A stretch of 64,000 nt of DNA from Ruegeria sp. AD91A (GTDB taxonomy: Bacteria > Pseudomonadota > Alphaproteobacteria > Rhodobacterales > Rhodobacteraceae): the NCBI RefSeq assembly GCF_003443535.1, contig NZ_CP031946.1, forward strand, positions 248,001 through 312,000. The letters run 5' to 3'. Below are positions 18,242 through 28,114 of the stretch, one piece after another. A program made the position numbers and the translations under genes. Below the pieces are notes generated by a model. It was not told the DNA's origin. It did not search any database and worked only from the letters and a program-made list of their open reading frames with translations. Every line of letters begins with the position of its first letter. The stretch's first letter is position 1.

Positions 18242-18299
18242 AAACTTAGCAAGTTTACAGTTATCCAGATTGTTGTTGCTGAAAGTTTGCAAATTTGCC
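18242..18299 (+). promoter_or_regulatory. pccB regulatory region with PccR-type elements
   Basis: TTTGCAAA at 18286-18293 is followed directly by TTTGCC. Upstream, AAACTTAGCAAGTTT at 18242-18256 is an imperfect palindrome with perfect six-base arms. Both lie between the divergent starts of the transporter and pccB, 68 to 125 bp before the pccB ATG. Confidence 0.6.
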
Positions 18300-18366
18300 G
18301 AAAAGGGCTTTGGATAAGAAGGCCGAAAGGGTAGGGTCCCGGCAAATTTTACAAGGGATAATCGCC

Positions 18367-19899
18367 ATGAAAGACATCCTTTCCGAGTTGGAAAACCGCC
18401 GCAACGACGCACGATTGGGTGGTGGGCAGAGGCGGATCGATGCCCAGCATGCGCGCGGAAAACTGACAGCGCGAGAGCGGATCGAGTTGCTGCTGGATGA
18501 GGGCAGCTTTGAAGAATTCGACATGTTCGTCAGCCATCGATGCACTGAATTCGGAATGGAAAATCAAAAGCCTGCCGGTGATGGCGTTGTCACGGGCTGG
18601 GGCACCATCAACGGGCGTATGGTCTATGTGTTCAGCCAGGACTTTACAGTCTTTGGTGGTTCGCTTTCCGAGACGCACGCCCAGAAGATCTGCAAGATTA
18701 TGGATATGGCGGTCCAAAACGGTGCTCCGATTGTCGGAATCAACGACTCGGGCGGTGCGCGAATCCAGGAAGGCGTGGCATCTCTGGCGGGTTATGCCGA
18801 AGTGTTTCAGCGCAACATCACTGCGTCCGGCGTAGTACCACAGATCAGTGTGATCATGGGCCCATGCGCAGGAGGGGCGGTCTACAGCCCGGCGATGACT
18901 GACTTCATTTTTATGGTCAAAGACACCTCTTACATGTTCGTGACAGGCCCGGATGTGGTCAAAACCGTGACCAACGAAGTCGTCACAGCCGAGGAACTGG
19001 GCGGTGCCTCTACCCACACCAGGAAATCCTCGGTCGCCGATGCCGCGTTCGAAAACGATGTCGAGGCGCTGGCCGAAGTGCGTCGATTGGTTGATTTCCT
19101 GCCGCTCAATAACCGCGAGAAGCCCCCGGTCCGCCCGTTCTTTGATGACCCTCACCGGATCGAGGCTTCGCTGGACACCTTGGTTCCGGATAATCCCAAT
19201 ACGCCCTACGACATGAAGGAGCTCATCACCAAAATAGCGGATGAAGGTGATTTCTACGAAATCCAGGAAGATTTCGCCAAGAATATCATTACCGGCTTTA
19301 TCCGGCTGGAAGGTCAGACCGTCGGCGTCGTGGCCAACCAACCGATGGTACTGGCGGGATGTCTGGATATCGACAGTTCGCGCAAGGCGGCGCGGTTCGT
19401 ACGTTTCTGCGACTGCTTTGAAATCCCGATCCTGACTCTTGTCGATGTTCCGGGCTTCCTGCCAGGTACGCAGCAGGAATACAGCGGTGTGATCAAGCAC
19501 GGAGCAAAGCTGCTTTATGCATATGGTGAGGCGACTGTGCCAAAGGTCACCGTGATCACGCGCAAGGCCTATGGCGGTGCCTATGTGGTTATGGCATCCA
19601 AACACCTGCGTGGTGATTTCAACTATGCCTGGCCGACCGCCGAAATCGCGGTGATGGGTGCCAGGGGTGCAACCGAGATCATCCACCGGGCGGATCTGCA
19701 TGATGCAGAAAAGACCGCACAGCATGTCGCAGATTACGAAGATAGGTTTGCGAACCCATTTGTCGCCGCCGAGCGCGGGTTTGTCGACGAGGTGATCATG
19801 CCGCACTCGACCCGCCGACGTGTGTCCCGTGCCTTTGCCAGTTTGCGCGGCAAACAGCTTAAGAACCCTTGGAAAAAACACGACAATATTCCGCTTTGA
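18367..19899 (+). CDS. pccB: Propionyl-CoA carboxylase, beta subunit
   Basis: A 510-residue carboxyltransferase subunit that moves CO2 from biotin to propionyl-CoA to give methylmalonyl-Co[30 protein letters not shown] at the N-terminus, [13 protein letters not shown] near residue 125 and [13 protein letters not shown] near 165 form the first crotonase-like half; [20 protein letters not shown] and [12 protein letters not shown] form the second, with an oxyanion-hole glycine pair. Length is exactly that of the family. ATG at 18367 follows AAGGGA. The biotin-bearing partner PccA is 3.3 kb downstream on the same strand. Confidence 0.95.
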   Translation: MKDILSELENRRNDARLGGGQRRIDAQHARGKLTARERIELLLDEGSFEEFDMFVSHRCTEFGMENQKPAGDGVVTGWGTINGRMVYVFSQDFTVFGGSLSETHAQKICKIMDMAVQNGAPIVGINDSGGARIQEGVASLAGYAEVFQRNITASGVVPQISVIMGPCAGGAVYSPAMTDFIFMVKDTSYMFVTGPDVVKTVTNEVVTAEELGGASTHTRKSSVADAAFENDVEALAEVRRLVDFLPLNNREKPPVRPFFDDPHRIEASLDTLVPDNPNTPYDMKELITKIADEGDFYEIQEDFAKNIITGFIRLEGQTVGVVANQPMVLAGCLDIDSSRKAARFVRFCDCFEIPILTLVDVPGFLPGTQQEYSGVIKHGAKLLYAYGEATVPKVTVITRKAYGGAYVVMASKHLRGDFNYAWPTAEIAVMGARGATEIIHRADLHDAEKTAQHVADYEDRFANPFVAAERGFVDEVIMPHSTRRRVSRAFASLRGKQLKNPWKKHDNIPL

Positions 19900-20010
19900 A
19901 CCATTCGGGGCGGCGTTGTTCGTCCCGGTTTGCTTGGCCCTGGCAACCCAATTCCAGGCAAAAAATGCTCAAATATGCGGCGGAATTGACAAAAAGCGAC
20001 AAATGGTTGA

Positions 20011-20496
20011 ATGATCCGACCCGTCAGACATAGAACCGCGCAGGCCAAAAGCACTGCGCGCGCGATCCCGGAAGGAGGAGCCTGCCTTCGGCGGGTCCGG
20101 GATCGTGCCATGTGTCTGGTGTTGTGCGCGCTCGGCACTTCCGTTTTTGCCCAGACAGATAGTTCATTGCCGGTGCCGTCCGGTCAGCCGGTTCAGCTGA
20201 GCGATGTCCTGCTGGACAACAACCCGGGTGAGCTTTGGGTGCGCTTTCGATTTGTCGCCCCGAAAATCGGAGCATCAGTGGGGCGAATTGGCTATGATGT
20301 AGCGTCGAAGGACATGGAGCATCTGTGCCAAATTCTTGCCGTTCCCTATGTGGCTCAGCACGAATTGCAGCCATCTAGAGTTGTCATTTCCCTGTCTGAT
20401 CGCCCGGTGGAATTTGGTGACACCGCTCCGGACGCGACACAGTATTTTGAAGCCTACCGGCTGGAGCAGTCCCGGTGTATCTGGGAGGGGCTTTGA
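20011..20496 (+). CDS. DUF6497-like exported protein in the pcc locus
   Basis: A protein of up to 161 residues with a hydrophobic segment CLVLCALGTSVFAQ near residue 35 that looks like a signal peptide; an internal ATG at 20110 would make this the true N-terminus (128 residues), but neither start has a clear ribosome site. The mature part (VRFRFVAPKIGASVGRIGYDV, then SLSDRPVEFGDTAPDATQYFEAYRLE) recalls the small Rhodobacteraceae family DUF6497, found beside pcc genes. Probably periplasmic; function unknown. Confidence 0.7.
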   Translation: MIRPVRHRTAQAKSTARAIPEGGACLRRVRDRAMCLVLCALGTSVFAQTDSSLPVPSGQPVQLSDVLLDNNPGELWVRFRFVAPKIGASVGRIGYDVASKDMEHLCQILAVPYVAQHELQPSRVVISLSDRPVEFGDTAPDATQYFEAYRLEQSRCIWEGL

Positions 20497-20629
20497 CCAT
20501 GTACTTACGCTGTCATGACTCCAAAGCATCTCAGACCAACGGTGCGGCTTTGGAGGTGCGCAACATGATCCCATCCCAGTTCGGGTTCGAACTATTATTG
20601 TCTGCGACAAACAGCTGTGGAGTGTCGCC

Positions 20630-20983
20630 ATGCTAAAACATCGCGGGTTCCCCGGTCGTCTTTCGGGCACCGATTATCAGTTCACAATTCGGCGCGCCAA
20701 TCCCAAAGGCGTTACACCGCTGACACGGCGGGAACGGTTCCGGGACCGGAAACCAGCGGACAAGCGCGCAGATATCGCGTTCATGGAAGCTTTGTGGGCC
20801 CATTTCGGCGATCAGCCGTTCGAGCGGGGCAATCTGGATGCGGGGCGTCTCAGCTGGTTGTTCGGGCGCGAAGTCATTCCGGCGGAAGACCCATTTGATC
20901 CCGCAAGTTATGACGCAATGCTGGTGATCGATGTGAACGCTGCACGTGCGTCTTTTCCGGACATAATCGACGGGACAGGCTGA
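20630..20983 (+). CDS. Hypothetical protein between pccB and pccA
   Basis: A 117-residue soluble protein I do not recognise. The N-terminal half is basic (RRERFRDRKPADKRADI) and the C-terminal half acidic, with FDPASYDAMLVIDVNAARASFPD. There is no signal peptide or membrane segment. GGAG lies ten bases before the ATG. It sits on the same strand as pccB and pccA and its residue composition is that of a real coding sequence, so it is probably a locus-linked accessory gene. Confidence 0.6.
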   Translation: MLKHRGFPGRLSGTDYQFTIRRANPKGVTPLTRRERFRDRKPADKRADIAFMEALWAHFGDQPFERGNLDAGRLSWLFGREVIPAEDPFDPASYDAMLVIDVNAARASFPDIIDGTG

Positions 20984-21035
20984 TTGTGATTCAAACCGCC
21001 GCATATCAGCCCTTTAAGACCGGTTTCGGGATTAC

Positions 21036-21055
21036 CCTGCCCGAAGCCGGGCAGG
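21036..21055 (-). terminator. Hairpin at the 3' end of the porin gene
   Basis: CCTGCCCG and CGGGCAGG form a perfect eight-base stem with a four-base loop, 15 bp past the porin stop. A T run is missing on both strands, so it may be a bidirectional end hairpin between convergent genes rather than a classical intrinsic terminator. Confidence 0.45.
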
Positions 21056-21069
21056 ATCCGTGCGCGGAA

Positions 21070-22221
21070 TCAGAAGTTCAACTGAGCGGCGAGCTGAACG
21101 CGGCTTCCGTCAAAGGTTCTGCCGGTCGGCGCGTCGTTCCGTTCGCCATAGATGTACTCGGAGCTGAGTGTCAGATCCTCAGTTGCCTTGTAAAATGCGT
21201 TGACGTGGATTGTTTCCAGCTCGGTAAACGACAGGGTTCCGGTCGAAGTCGGCAGGTCATAGTCTTCTTTTCCGTATGCAATGCCAACATTCCATTTCGG
21301 GCTCAGATACTGCCGGAATTCGATGGTGTAGCCATCCACGTCGTTGGCCAGGCCATTCACGATGGGATCACCAAGGCCGATCAGGTACGGGCCGAGTGCC
21401 TCGCCGTTTACATAGTTGACCTGGAACAGGCCGCCCTGCCATGGGCGAACAGAGCCGGATATCGTGAACCCGGTTTGATCGACTTCGACATTGCCGGATT
21501 GCGCCTTGCCGTAGAGGCCGGACACACGCGCGACATACGTCCCGTCATTGTACTCGGCGGATGCGGTCAAAACCGGATCATCCGAATTCGAACCGCTGAC
21601 ATTCTCTTCGATCGAAACTGCGAAGGACGTGTTCGTTCCGAAAGAGTTGGTATAGCGAACCTGCGGAACCCGTGCGAAGGGAATGCCAACAGGGCCGTTG
21701 AACTCCACCGAGGTCGGGTAGGTATCCAGCGGCATGAAGTTGGTCCAGGTCTGACCGATCAGCCAGTTGTCACCGATGGTGATATTGGCGTGGCGTACAC
21801 GCAGTTCGGCTGTTCCGCCCGAACCAAACAGATCAAGTTCCAATTGCCCGCCGATATCGCCGATGCCGCTTGGGGTGGTGGTGCGCAGGCCGATCCGCGA
21901 TTGGCGGATGGTGGCACCAAATGTGCCATCGGTCGCAGCCGAGGGTTCCCCGATGACATTCACGAACGCCGTATCCCCCTGATCGAAATCGAAGTCGTAG
22001 AAGAAGTCGGCCTTCACGTAGCCATAAACATCCAGAACGGTGTTACCGATGCGGAAGTCTCCGTTGGCGGGGCTGCTCTTGCCAGATTCCAGCGCCTCGA
22101 CCCGGGCGCGCAAGGCGTCAAGCTCGGCTTGGGTTTGGGCATCCTGAGCAAAGCCAAGCGTGCCGGTCACACTGAGAGCAGAGGCAGCAAGCAGGAGTGC
22201 TTTTTTTCTAGTCTTCGTCAT
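21070..22221 (-). CDS. DcaP-like trimeric outer-membrane porin
   Basis: A 383-residue outer-membrane protein. A signal peptide (KKALLLAASALSVTGTLGFAQ) is followed by a short coiled coil (QAELDALRARVEALESG) and an all-beta barrel rich in aromatic residues that ends in F (QLAAQLNF), the outer-membrane insertion signal. N-terminal coiled coil plus DVYGYVKADFFYDFD and QSRIGLRTT is the pattern of DcaP-type porins, which pass dicarboxylates and similar anions. ATG at 22221 follows AAAGGAAC. It lies on the opposite strand between pccB and pccA. Confidence 0.85.
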   Translation of the reverse strand: MTKTRKKALLLAASALSVTGTLGFAQDAQTQAELDALRARVEALESGKSSPANGDFRIGNTVLDVYGYVKADFFYDFDFDQGDTAFVNVIGEPSAATDGTFGATIRQSRIGLRTTTPSGIGDIGGQLELDLFGSGGTAELRVRHANITIGDNWLIGQTWTNFMPLDTYPTSVEFNGPVGIPFARVPQVRYTNSFGTNTSFAVSIEENVSGSNSDDPVLTASAEYNDGTYVARVSGLYGKAQSGNVEVDQTGFTISGSVRPWQGGLFQVNYVNGEALGPYLIGLGDPIVNGLANDVDGYTIEFRQYLSPKWNVGIAYGKEDYDLPTSTGTLSFTELETIHVNAFYKATEDLTLSSEYIYGERNDAPTGRTFDGSRVQLAAQLNF

Positions 22222-22871
22222 GTGGGTGTTCCTTTGAGTGCGAGTGTGCACAAGGACCGTTTCACGAGGTGCGAATCTTGGGAAATCACGAGGATGGGAA
22301 GTGAAGACTTTGATTTTTCAAGCAAATGTGTGTTTTTCACGGCGCTGAAACACGACGTCTTGAGCCGCTTGGATAACTCATTGGCGCAAGGCGGTTCTGT
22401 ATGTCCAACGCTGACAGAGGGTCGTGATGCTGCAACTGCGAAACGCGCTGACAGCAGCTTGATCTGTCACGAAACCGTGACGGCAAAGCAGCTTGAAATG
22501 CCCGAGCAGTATCGAACGGGTATCGGCGCGAAGTTGCGCGGCATTTCCCGGTGTGGGCAGATTCCAGCCGAAATCCCGATTGGAAACAATACTGTGTTTG
22601 CTGGCAATATTGTGCTGTGCAAACTGGATGAGCCGTGCGGCTCTACTTTGCCTGCGCCGCACATGCACCTACTATTCCGTACCCCTTCCTTGCGCGGGCA
22701 GGCTTGTGTTCCCCACATAGTCCTGTCCGCGTTTTTCTTTTTGCCTGTAACGGACAAAAAGAGGCAAAATCCCGCACAAAATTCGCCTGCGCGTCCATTG
22801 ATATTGAATAACAATGCGTGTTTCGCGCATCTGACCCGAAAAGGACCAAGAAACCAAAAAGGGCAGATACT
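22222..22871 (+). other. 650-bp region without a supported gene
   Basis: Upstream of the porin and of the small lipoprotein gene. Reading frames here are short or cross both neighbours and none has a convincing start signal or composition. It must contain the divergent porin and lipoprotein promoters; I see no clear hairpin, tRNA or repeat. Confidence 0.5.
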
Positions 22872-23075
22872 ATGCGATTCTCACGCTTCATCCTTGTTGC
22901 GACGACCTGCGCGGGCCTGGCCGCCTGCGGAGACACCACGGGCGAACAGGCAATCCTCGGCGGAGGTGCCGGGGCAGTGGGGGCAGCGGTCCTCAGCGCG
23001 GACCCGTTGTTTGGCGCAGCAGTCGGTGCGGCGGGCAACGTGCTTTACTGCAAAACACAGAACACCTGTAACTAA
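22872..23075 (+). CDS. Small glycine-rich lipoprotein
   Basis: A 67-residue lipoprotein precursor. The signal RFSRFILVATTCAGLAAC ends in the lipobox LAAC, so the mature protein starts at cysteine 19. The rest is a glycine/alanine-rich stretch (GGGAGAVGAAVLSADPLFGAAVGAAG) that could form a glycine zipper in a membrane, ending in CKTQNTCN with two further cysteines. AAGGG before the ATG supports the start. Similar short glycine-zipper lipoproteins are frequent in Rhodobacteraceae; function unknown. It precedes pccA by 116 bp. Confidence 0.75.
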   Translation: MRFSRFILVATTCAGLAACGDTTGEQAILGGGAGAVGAAVLSADPLFGAAVGAAGNVLYCKTQNTCN

Positions 23076-23191
23076 CGCATATTTTGCGGGGCGCGTGTCG
23101 TCCCGCCCGTCATCGCGTATCACGCCGTCGTGGGGATTGTTCTCTGCGGCGGCGTTTTGCGTTTCCAGAACACCAAGCCAAAGGACGTTCC

Positions 23192-25240
23192 ATGTTCAAT
23201 AAGATCCTGATCGCCAACCGGGGCGAGATCGCCTGCCGGGTTATCAAGACTGCCCGCAAGATGGGTATCGGCACCGTCGCCATTTTCTCCGACGCGGACA
23301 AAAACGCGCTGCATGTGTCGATGGCGGATGAAGCCATTCATATCGGCCCGCCACCTGCCAACCAGTCTTACATCGTGATCGACAAGGTCATGGATGCCAT
23401 CCGCCAGAGCGGCGCGCAGGCGGTCCATCCGGGTTATGGCTTCCTGTCCGAAAACGCCAAGTTTGCCGAGGCGCTGGAAGCCGAAGGCGTGGCTTTTGTC
23501 GGTCCCCCGAAAGGTGCGATCGAGGCGATGGGCGACAAGATTACCTCGAAGAAAATCGCTCAGGAGGCAAACGTATCGACAGTTCCCGGATACATGGGGC
23601 TGATCGAAGACGCCGACGAGGCAGTCAAAATCTCGAACCAGATCGGCTATCCTGTCATGATCAAGGCCAGCGCCGGGGGCGGTGGCAAGGGTATGCGGAT
23701 CGCGTGGAATGATGACGAAGCGCGCGAGGGCTTTCAGTCGTCAAAGAACGAAGCCGCAAGCTCGTTCGGGGATGACCGGATCTTCATCGAGAAATTTGTG
23801 ACCCAACCGCGTCACATCGAAATTCAGGTTCTGTGCGACAGTCATGGAAACGGCATCTATCTGGGCGAGCGCGAATGCTCGATCCAGCGCCGGAACCAGA
23901 AAGTCGTGGAAGAGGCACCGTCGCCGTTTCTGGACGCAGCGACACGCAAGGCCATGGGGGAACAGGCCGTGTCTCTGGCCAAGGCCGTGGGCTATTCCAG
24001 CGCGGGCACAGTCGAGTTCATCGTTGACGGTGAAAAGAACTTCTACTTCCTTGAAATGAACACGCGCTTGCAGGTGGAACACCCTGTTACCGAATTGATC
24101 ACCGGCGTTGATCTGGTCGAACAGATGATCCGCGTCGCAGCGGGTGAGAAGCTTTCAATCACGCAGGATGACGTGGCGCTGACCGGATGGGCGATCGAAA
24201 ACCGCCTGTACGCCGAGGATCCGTATCGCGGCTTCTTGCCGTCGATTGGCCGTTTGACCCTGTACCGCCCGCCACAGGAGACGGCAGCCGGACCGATGCT
24301 GGTCAACGGCAAATGGCAAGGGGATGCGCCCGAAGGGGATGTTGCCGTTCGAAATGATACCGGCGTCTATGAAGGCGGTGAGATCAGCATGTATTACGAC
24401 CCGATGATTGCCAAGCTGTGTACCTGGGCTCCGACCCGCGAGCAGGCGATCGAGGCGATGCGCGTGGCGCTGGACAGTTTCGAGGTTGAAGGCATTGGCC
24501 ACAACCTGCCGTTCCTGTCCGCCGTGATGGATCATCCGAAATTCATCAGCGGCGATATGACCACGGCGTTCATTGGAGAAGAATACCCGGACGGGTTCGA
24601 AGGCGTGGAGCTTCCCGAGCCGGACCTGCGTCGGATTGCAGCGTCCTGCGCGGCGATGCATCGCGTTGCCGAAATTCGCCGGACCCGTGTGTCGGGCCGG
24701 ATGGACAATCACGAACGCAAGGTCGGCACTGATTGGGTTGTCACCCTGGGGGGCGAGATCCAGTGGCCTGTCAAGGTGATGGCGGATCAGGATGGGGCCA
24801 CGGTCAGGTTCGACAATGGTCAGGAAATGAGGGTGACGGGCGATTGGACCCCGGGCGATCAGCTGGCCACCATGATGGTCGACGGCGCGCCGCTGGTCAT
24901 GAAAGTGGGCAAGGTCTCGGGTGGGTTCCGCATCCGTAACCGCGGCGCGGACCTCAAGGTGCAGATACGTACCCCGCGTCAGGCCGAACTGGCTCGTCTG
25001 ATGCCCGAAAAACTGCCGCCCGACACCTCGAAAATGCTGCTTTGCCCGATGCCCGGCCTTGTCGTGAAGATCGACGTCGAAGTGGGGCAAGAGGTGCAGG
25101 AAGGTCAGGCGCTGTGCACAATTGAGGCGATGAAGATGGAAAACATCCTGCGCGCCGAGAAGAAGGGCACCGTTGCCAAGATCAATGCGGGCCCCGGCGA
25201 CAGCCTCGCTGTGGACGAAGTGATCATCGAGTTCGAGTGA
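23192..25240 (+). CDS. pccA: Propionyl-CoA carboxylase, alpha (biotin carboxylase/carrier) subunit
   Basis: A 682-residue subunit. Biotin carboxylase occupies about residues 1-445 (KILIANRGEIACRVI; ATP-grasp loop KASAGGGGKGMRI near 166; EMNTRLQVEHPVTE near 285), an intermediate BT domain connects to the beta subunit, and the C-terminal biotin carrier domain has the biotinylated lysine in IEAMKMEN near residue 647. It carboxylates biotin with ATP and bicarbonate for PccB. ATG at 23192 is preceded by AAAGGA. Length matches the structurally studied roseobacter enzyme. Confidence 0.95.
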   Translation: MFNKILIANRGEIACRVIKTARKMGIGTVAIFSDADKNALHVSMADEAIHIGPPPANQSYIVIDKVMDAIRQSGAQAVHPGYGFLSENAKFAEALEAEGVAFVGPPKGAIEAMGDKITSKKIAQEANVSTVPGYMGLIEDADEAVKISNQIGYPVMIKASAGGGGKGMRIAWNDDEAREGFQSSKNEAASSFGDDRIFIEKFVTQPRHIEIQVLCDSHGNGIYLGERECSIQRRNQKVVEEAPSPFLDAATRKAMGEQAVSLAKAVGYSSAGTVEFIVDGEKNFYFLEMNTRLQVEHPVTELITGVDLVEQMIRVAAGEKLSITQDDVALTGWAIENRLYAEDPYRGFLPSIGRLTLYRPPQETAAGPMLVNGKWQGDAPEGDVAVRNDTGVYEGGEISMYYDPMIAKLCTWAPTREQAIEAMRVALDSFEVEGIGHNLPFLSAVMDHPKFISGDMTTAFIGEEYPDGFEGVELPEPDLRRIAASCAAMHRVAEIRRTRVSGRMDNHERKVGTDWVVTLGGEIQWPVKVMADQDGATVRFDNGQEMRVTGDWTPGDQLATMMVDGAPLVMKVGKVSGGFRIRNRGADLKVQIRTPRQAELARLMPEKLPPDTSKMLLCPMPGLVVKIDVEVGQEVQEGQALCTIEAMKMENILRAEKKGTVAKINAGPGDSLAVDEVIIEFE

Positions 25241-25273
25241 TCATGATCGCGCGTTTGTCATACCAGTCAAAGC

Positions 25274-25294
25274 CTCCGGCATTCCGTGCCGGGG
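25274..25294. terminator. Hairpin between convergent pccA and DUF4174 genes
   Basis: CTCCGGCA at 25274-25281 pairs with TGCCGGGG at 25287-25294 (one G-T pair) around a five-base loop, followed on the plus strand by TCTTTC. It lies 33 bp after the pccA stop and 22 bp from the end of the opposing gene, so it may serve both. Confidence 0.5.
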
Positions 25295-25316
25295 TCTTTC
25301 GGGGTGGCGAAAGCGT

Positions 25317-25763
25317 TCAGCCGCCTTCGCGGCGATCGCGGATTTCGCGTTCGCGCAGGGGGGTCTTGTCGATGGACCGGCCAATCTCGCGCACGCTCCA
25401 CGGAGAAGGTTTGCGCAGTTTGACCACACCGTCCTTGTCGACGAATACCATCTGGAACCCACGCGGCCGCAATTGTGACCGGATCGGGGACCGCGCCGAC
25501 GGATCGGTATCGGTCAGAACCACCACGTCGCGTTCACGCATGGCGGCCTCACCTTCGAGCAACATGTCGATCTGTTGTTGGAACCGCGGGTCCGCCGGCG
25601 TGTCGGCAAAGACCACGATCGGGCGGCTGACCCAGAGAAAATCGCTGAGTTCGCTGTCACCTACCGGGCGGACAAAGCTGTCATCCGTCGTCGCTGTGCC
25701 ATCCGCCGCCCAGACGGACAGCGGGATTAGTGCCGAGAAAACAAAGGCAAGCGTGCGTATCAT
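25317..25763 (-). CDS. DUF4174 periplasmic protein
   Basis: A 148-residue exported protein: signal peptide (RTLAFVFSALIPLSVWAA) and then a thioredoxin-like DUF4174 domain, with the typical VSRPIVVFADTPADPRFQQQ opening and GFQMVFVDKDGVVKLRKPSPWS closing segment. The DUF4174 fold resembles peroxiredoxin-like domains but lacks an obvious catalytic cysteine here. AGGAGG directly before ATG gives a strong start. It lies on the minus strand between pccA and the mutase gene. Function unknown. Confidence 0.85.
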   Translation of the reverse strand: MIRTLAFVFSALIPLSVWAADGTATTDDSFVRPVGDSELSDFLWVSRPIVVFADTPADPRFQQQIDMLLEGEAAMRERDVVVLTDTDPSARSPIRSQLRPRGFQMVFVDKDGVVKLRKPSPWSVREIGRSIDKTPLREREIRDRREGG

Positions 25764-25931
25764 GTGGCCTCCTGTTCCTTCGAATATAGCCTCTGTGCCA
25801 CCGATTGCGACCGACGATTTGTACCAAACACTCAAAATGTCGCGCTTGCGCCTGAATGAAACGGCCAAGTGCAAGACCTCAATGCGGAAGCTTTCGACTG
25901 CCGCCATCCGAATTGACGAGAGGAAACCGAA

Positions 25932-28058
25932 ATGACCGACACGAAGGACTGGAAAGCGCTGGCCGAGAAAGAGCTGCGCGGACGTCCGTTGGACGACCTG
26001 ACCAAAGAGACTCTGGAAGGCATCGCGGTCAAGCCGCTCTATACGCAGGAAGACACCGCCGCTTTGCCGCATATGGGCTCGCTGCCGGGCTTTGGTCCAT
26101 TTACACGCGGCGTGAAGGCCACGATGTATGCGGGCCGTCCGTGGACGATCCGCCAATATGCGGGCTTTTCCACCGCCGAAGAATCCAACGCATTCTACCG
26201 TCGCAATCTTGCGGCCGGTCAGCAGGGGGTTTCGGTCGCGTTCGATCTGGCGACGCATCGCGGCTATGACAGCGACCATCCCCGGGTGGTTGGTGATGTT
26301 GGTAAGGCTGGCGTGGCCATCGACAGTGTCGAAGACATGAAGATCCTGTTCGACGGCATCCCGCTCGATAAGGTCTCGGTCTCGATGACCATGAACGGTG
26401 CGGTGATCCCGATTCTGGCGAATTTCATCGTTGCGGGTGAAGAACAGGGTCACGACAAATCTGTCCTGTCCGGCACCATTCAGAACGACATTCTGAAAGA
26501 GTTCATGGTGCGCAACACATATATCTATCCGCCCGAACCGTCGATGAAGATCATCTCGGACATCATTGAATACACCTCGAATGAAATGCCCAAGTTCAAT
26601 TCGATCTCGATCTCGGGCTATCACATGCAAGAGGCCGGGGCGAACCTGGTTCAGGAGCTGGCCTATACGCTGGCCGATGGGCGCGAATACGTTCGGGCCG
26701 CGACCGAAGCAGGTATGGACGTCGACAAGTTTGCAGGTCGCCTTTCCTTCTTCTTTGCCATCGGCATGAACTTTTTCATGGAAATCGCCAAACTGCGTGC
26801 CGCACGCACGCTGTGGCACCGGGTCATGACCGAGTTCGGAGCAAAGTCCGAACGCTCAAAGATGCTGCGGACACACTGCCAGACTTCGGGTGTCAGCTTG
26901 CAGGAACAGGACCCCTACAACAACGTCATCCGTACCGCCTATGAGGCCATGAGTGCAGTACTGGGCGGCACACAGTCGCTTCACACCAACGCGCTGGACG
27001 AGGCGATTGCCCTGCCCACGGATTTCTCGGCCCGCATCGCAAGGAACACGCAACTGGTGCTTCAGGAAGAAACCGGTGTAACCGATGTGGTCGATCCGCT
27101 GGCCGGGTCCTACTATGTCGAAAGCCTGACCAATGAGTTGGTCGAAAAAGCCTGGGCCCTGATGGAAGAGGTCGAGGAAATGGGTGGTATGACCAAGGCC
27201 GTGGCCTCGGGTATGCCCAAGCTGCGGATCGAGGAAAGCGCGGCCCGCCGTCAGGCCATGATCGACCGGGGCGAAGAGGTCATCGTCGGGGTCAACAAGT
27301 ACCGTAAGGAACAGGAAGACCCGATCGATATCCTGGACGTCGACAACGTGGCCGTACGCGAAGCTCAGGTCGCACGGCTGGAACGTATCCGTGCAACGCG
27401 GGACGAGGCCGCCTGTCAACAGGCACTGGACGCACTGACCACGACCACCCGCGAGGGAGGAAACCTGCTGGCCGCCGCCGTCGAGGCCGCCCGTGCCCGC
27501 GCATCCGTAGGAGAGATCAGCATGGCAATGGAGAAGGAATTCGGCCGCCACCGCGCCGAGGTGAAAACCCTGGCCGGCGTTTATGGCGCGGCCTATGAGG
27601 GTGACGAAGGCTTTGCCGCGATCCAGAAATCCATTGAGGAATTCGCCGAGGCCGAAGGCCGCCGCCCCCGTCTTCTGGTGGTCAAGATGGGGCAGGACGG
27701 ACACGACCGGGGTGCCAAGGTCATCGCGACCGCTTTTGCCGATATCGGGTTTGACGTGGACGTGGGCCCCTTGTTCCAGACACCGGCTGAGGCTGCGCAG
27801 GACGCGGTCGACAATGACGTGCATGTGGTCGGCATTTCCTCGCAGGCGGCAGGGCACAAGACATTGGCCCCGCAACTGGTGGAAGAGCTGAAAAAGGCCA
27901 GGGCCGAGGACATCATCGTGATCTGCGGCGGGGTGATCCCGCAGCAGGACTACCAGTTCCTATACGATCATGGGGTCAAGGCCATCTTTGGTCCGGGCAC
28001 CAACATTCCCGAGGCCGCTCAGGACATCCTGCGCCTGATCAGCGAAGCGCGCGGTTGA
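25932..28058 (+). CDS. scpA: Methylmalonyl-CoA mutase
   Basis: A 708-residue single-chain, adenosylcobalamin-dependent mutase that converts methylmalonyl-CoA to succinyl-CoA, the last step of propionate assimilation. The N-terminal TIM barrel has [22 protein letters not shown] and [13 protein letters not shown]; the C-terminal B12 domain (from about residue 575) has [11 protein letters not shown] with the cobalt-ligating histidine, GISSQAAGH and ICGGVIP. Length is that of homodimeric bacterial enzymes. A methylmalonyl-CoA epimerase gene is not nearby. A perfect 13-bp hairpin follows at 28115. Confidence 0.95.
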   Translation: MTDTKDWKALAEKELRGRPLDDLTKETLEGIAVKPLYTQEDTAALPHMGSLPGFGPFTRGVKATMYAGRPWTIRQYAGFSTAEESNAFYRRNLAAGQQGVSVAFDLATHRGYDSDHPRVVGDVGKAGVAIDSVEDMKILFDGIPLDKVSVSMTMNGAVIPILANFIVAGEEQGHDKSVLSGTIQNDILKEFMVRNTYIYPPEPSMKIISDIIEYTSNEMPKFNSISISGYHMQEAGANLVQELAYTLADGREYVRAATEAGMDVDKFAGRLSFFFAIGMNFFMEIAKLRAARTLWHRVMTEFGAKSERSKMLRTHCQTSGVSLQEQDPYNNVIRTAYEAMSAVLGGTQSLHTNALDEAIALPTDFSARIARNTQLVLQEETGVTDVVDPLAGSYYVESLTNELVEKAWALMEEVEEMGGMTKAVASGMPKLRIEESAARRQAMIDRGEEVIVGVNKYRKEQEDPIDILDVDNVAVREAQVARLERIRATRDEAACQQALDALTTTTREGGNLLAAAVEAARARASVGEISMAMEKEFGRHRAEVKTLAGVYGAAYEGDEGFAAIQKSIEEFAEAEGRRPRLLVVKMGQDGHDRGAKVIATAFADIGFDVDVGPLFQTPAEAAQDAVDNDVHVVGISSQAAGHKTLAPQLVEELKKARAEDIIVICGGVIPQQDYQFLYDHGVKAIFGPGTNIPEAAQDILRLISEARG

Positions 28059-28114
28059 CGAAGGTCAGGTTTTTCTTCGAAACCTCTTGTGATCGCGCCT
28101 CTTTGGCGAAAACA

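Noticed and set aside
18349..19881. A 510-codon open frame on the minus strand, antisense to pccB
   Set aside because: pccB on the plus strand has full family motifs and exact length; the antisense frame is an artefact of GC-rich third positions and its translation resembles no family.
20986..23202. A 738-codon plus-strand open frame across the porin gene and into pccA
   Set aside because: It is antisense to a convincing porin and overlaps the lipoprotein and pccA starts; composition (many R, G, cysteine runs) is that of a shadow frame.
24155..25090. Long antisense frame opposite pccA (similar ones lie opposite the mutase and the nuclease/phosphatase gene)
   Set aside because: Histidine- and arginine-rich shadow translation with no recognisable domain.
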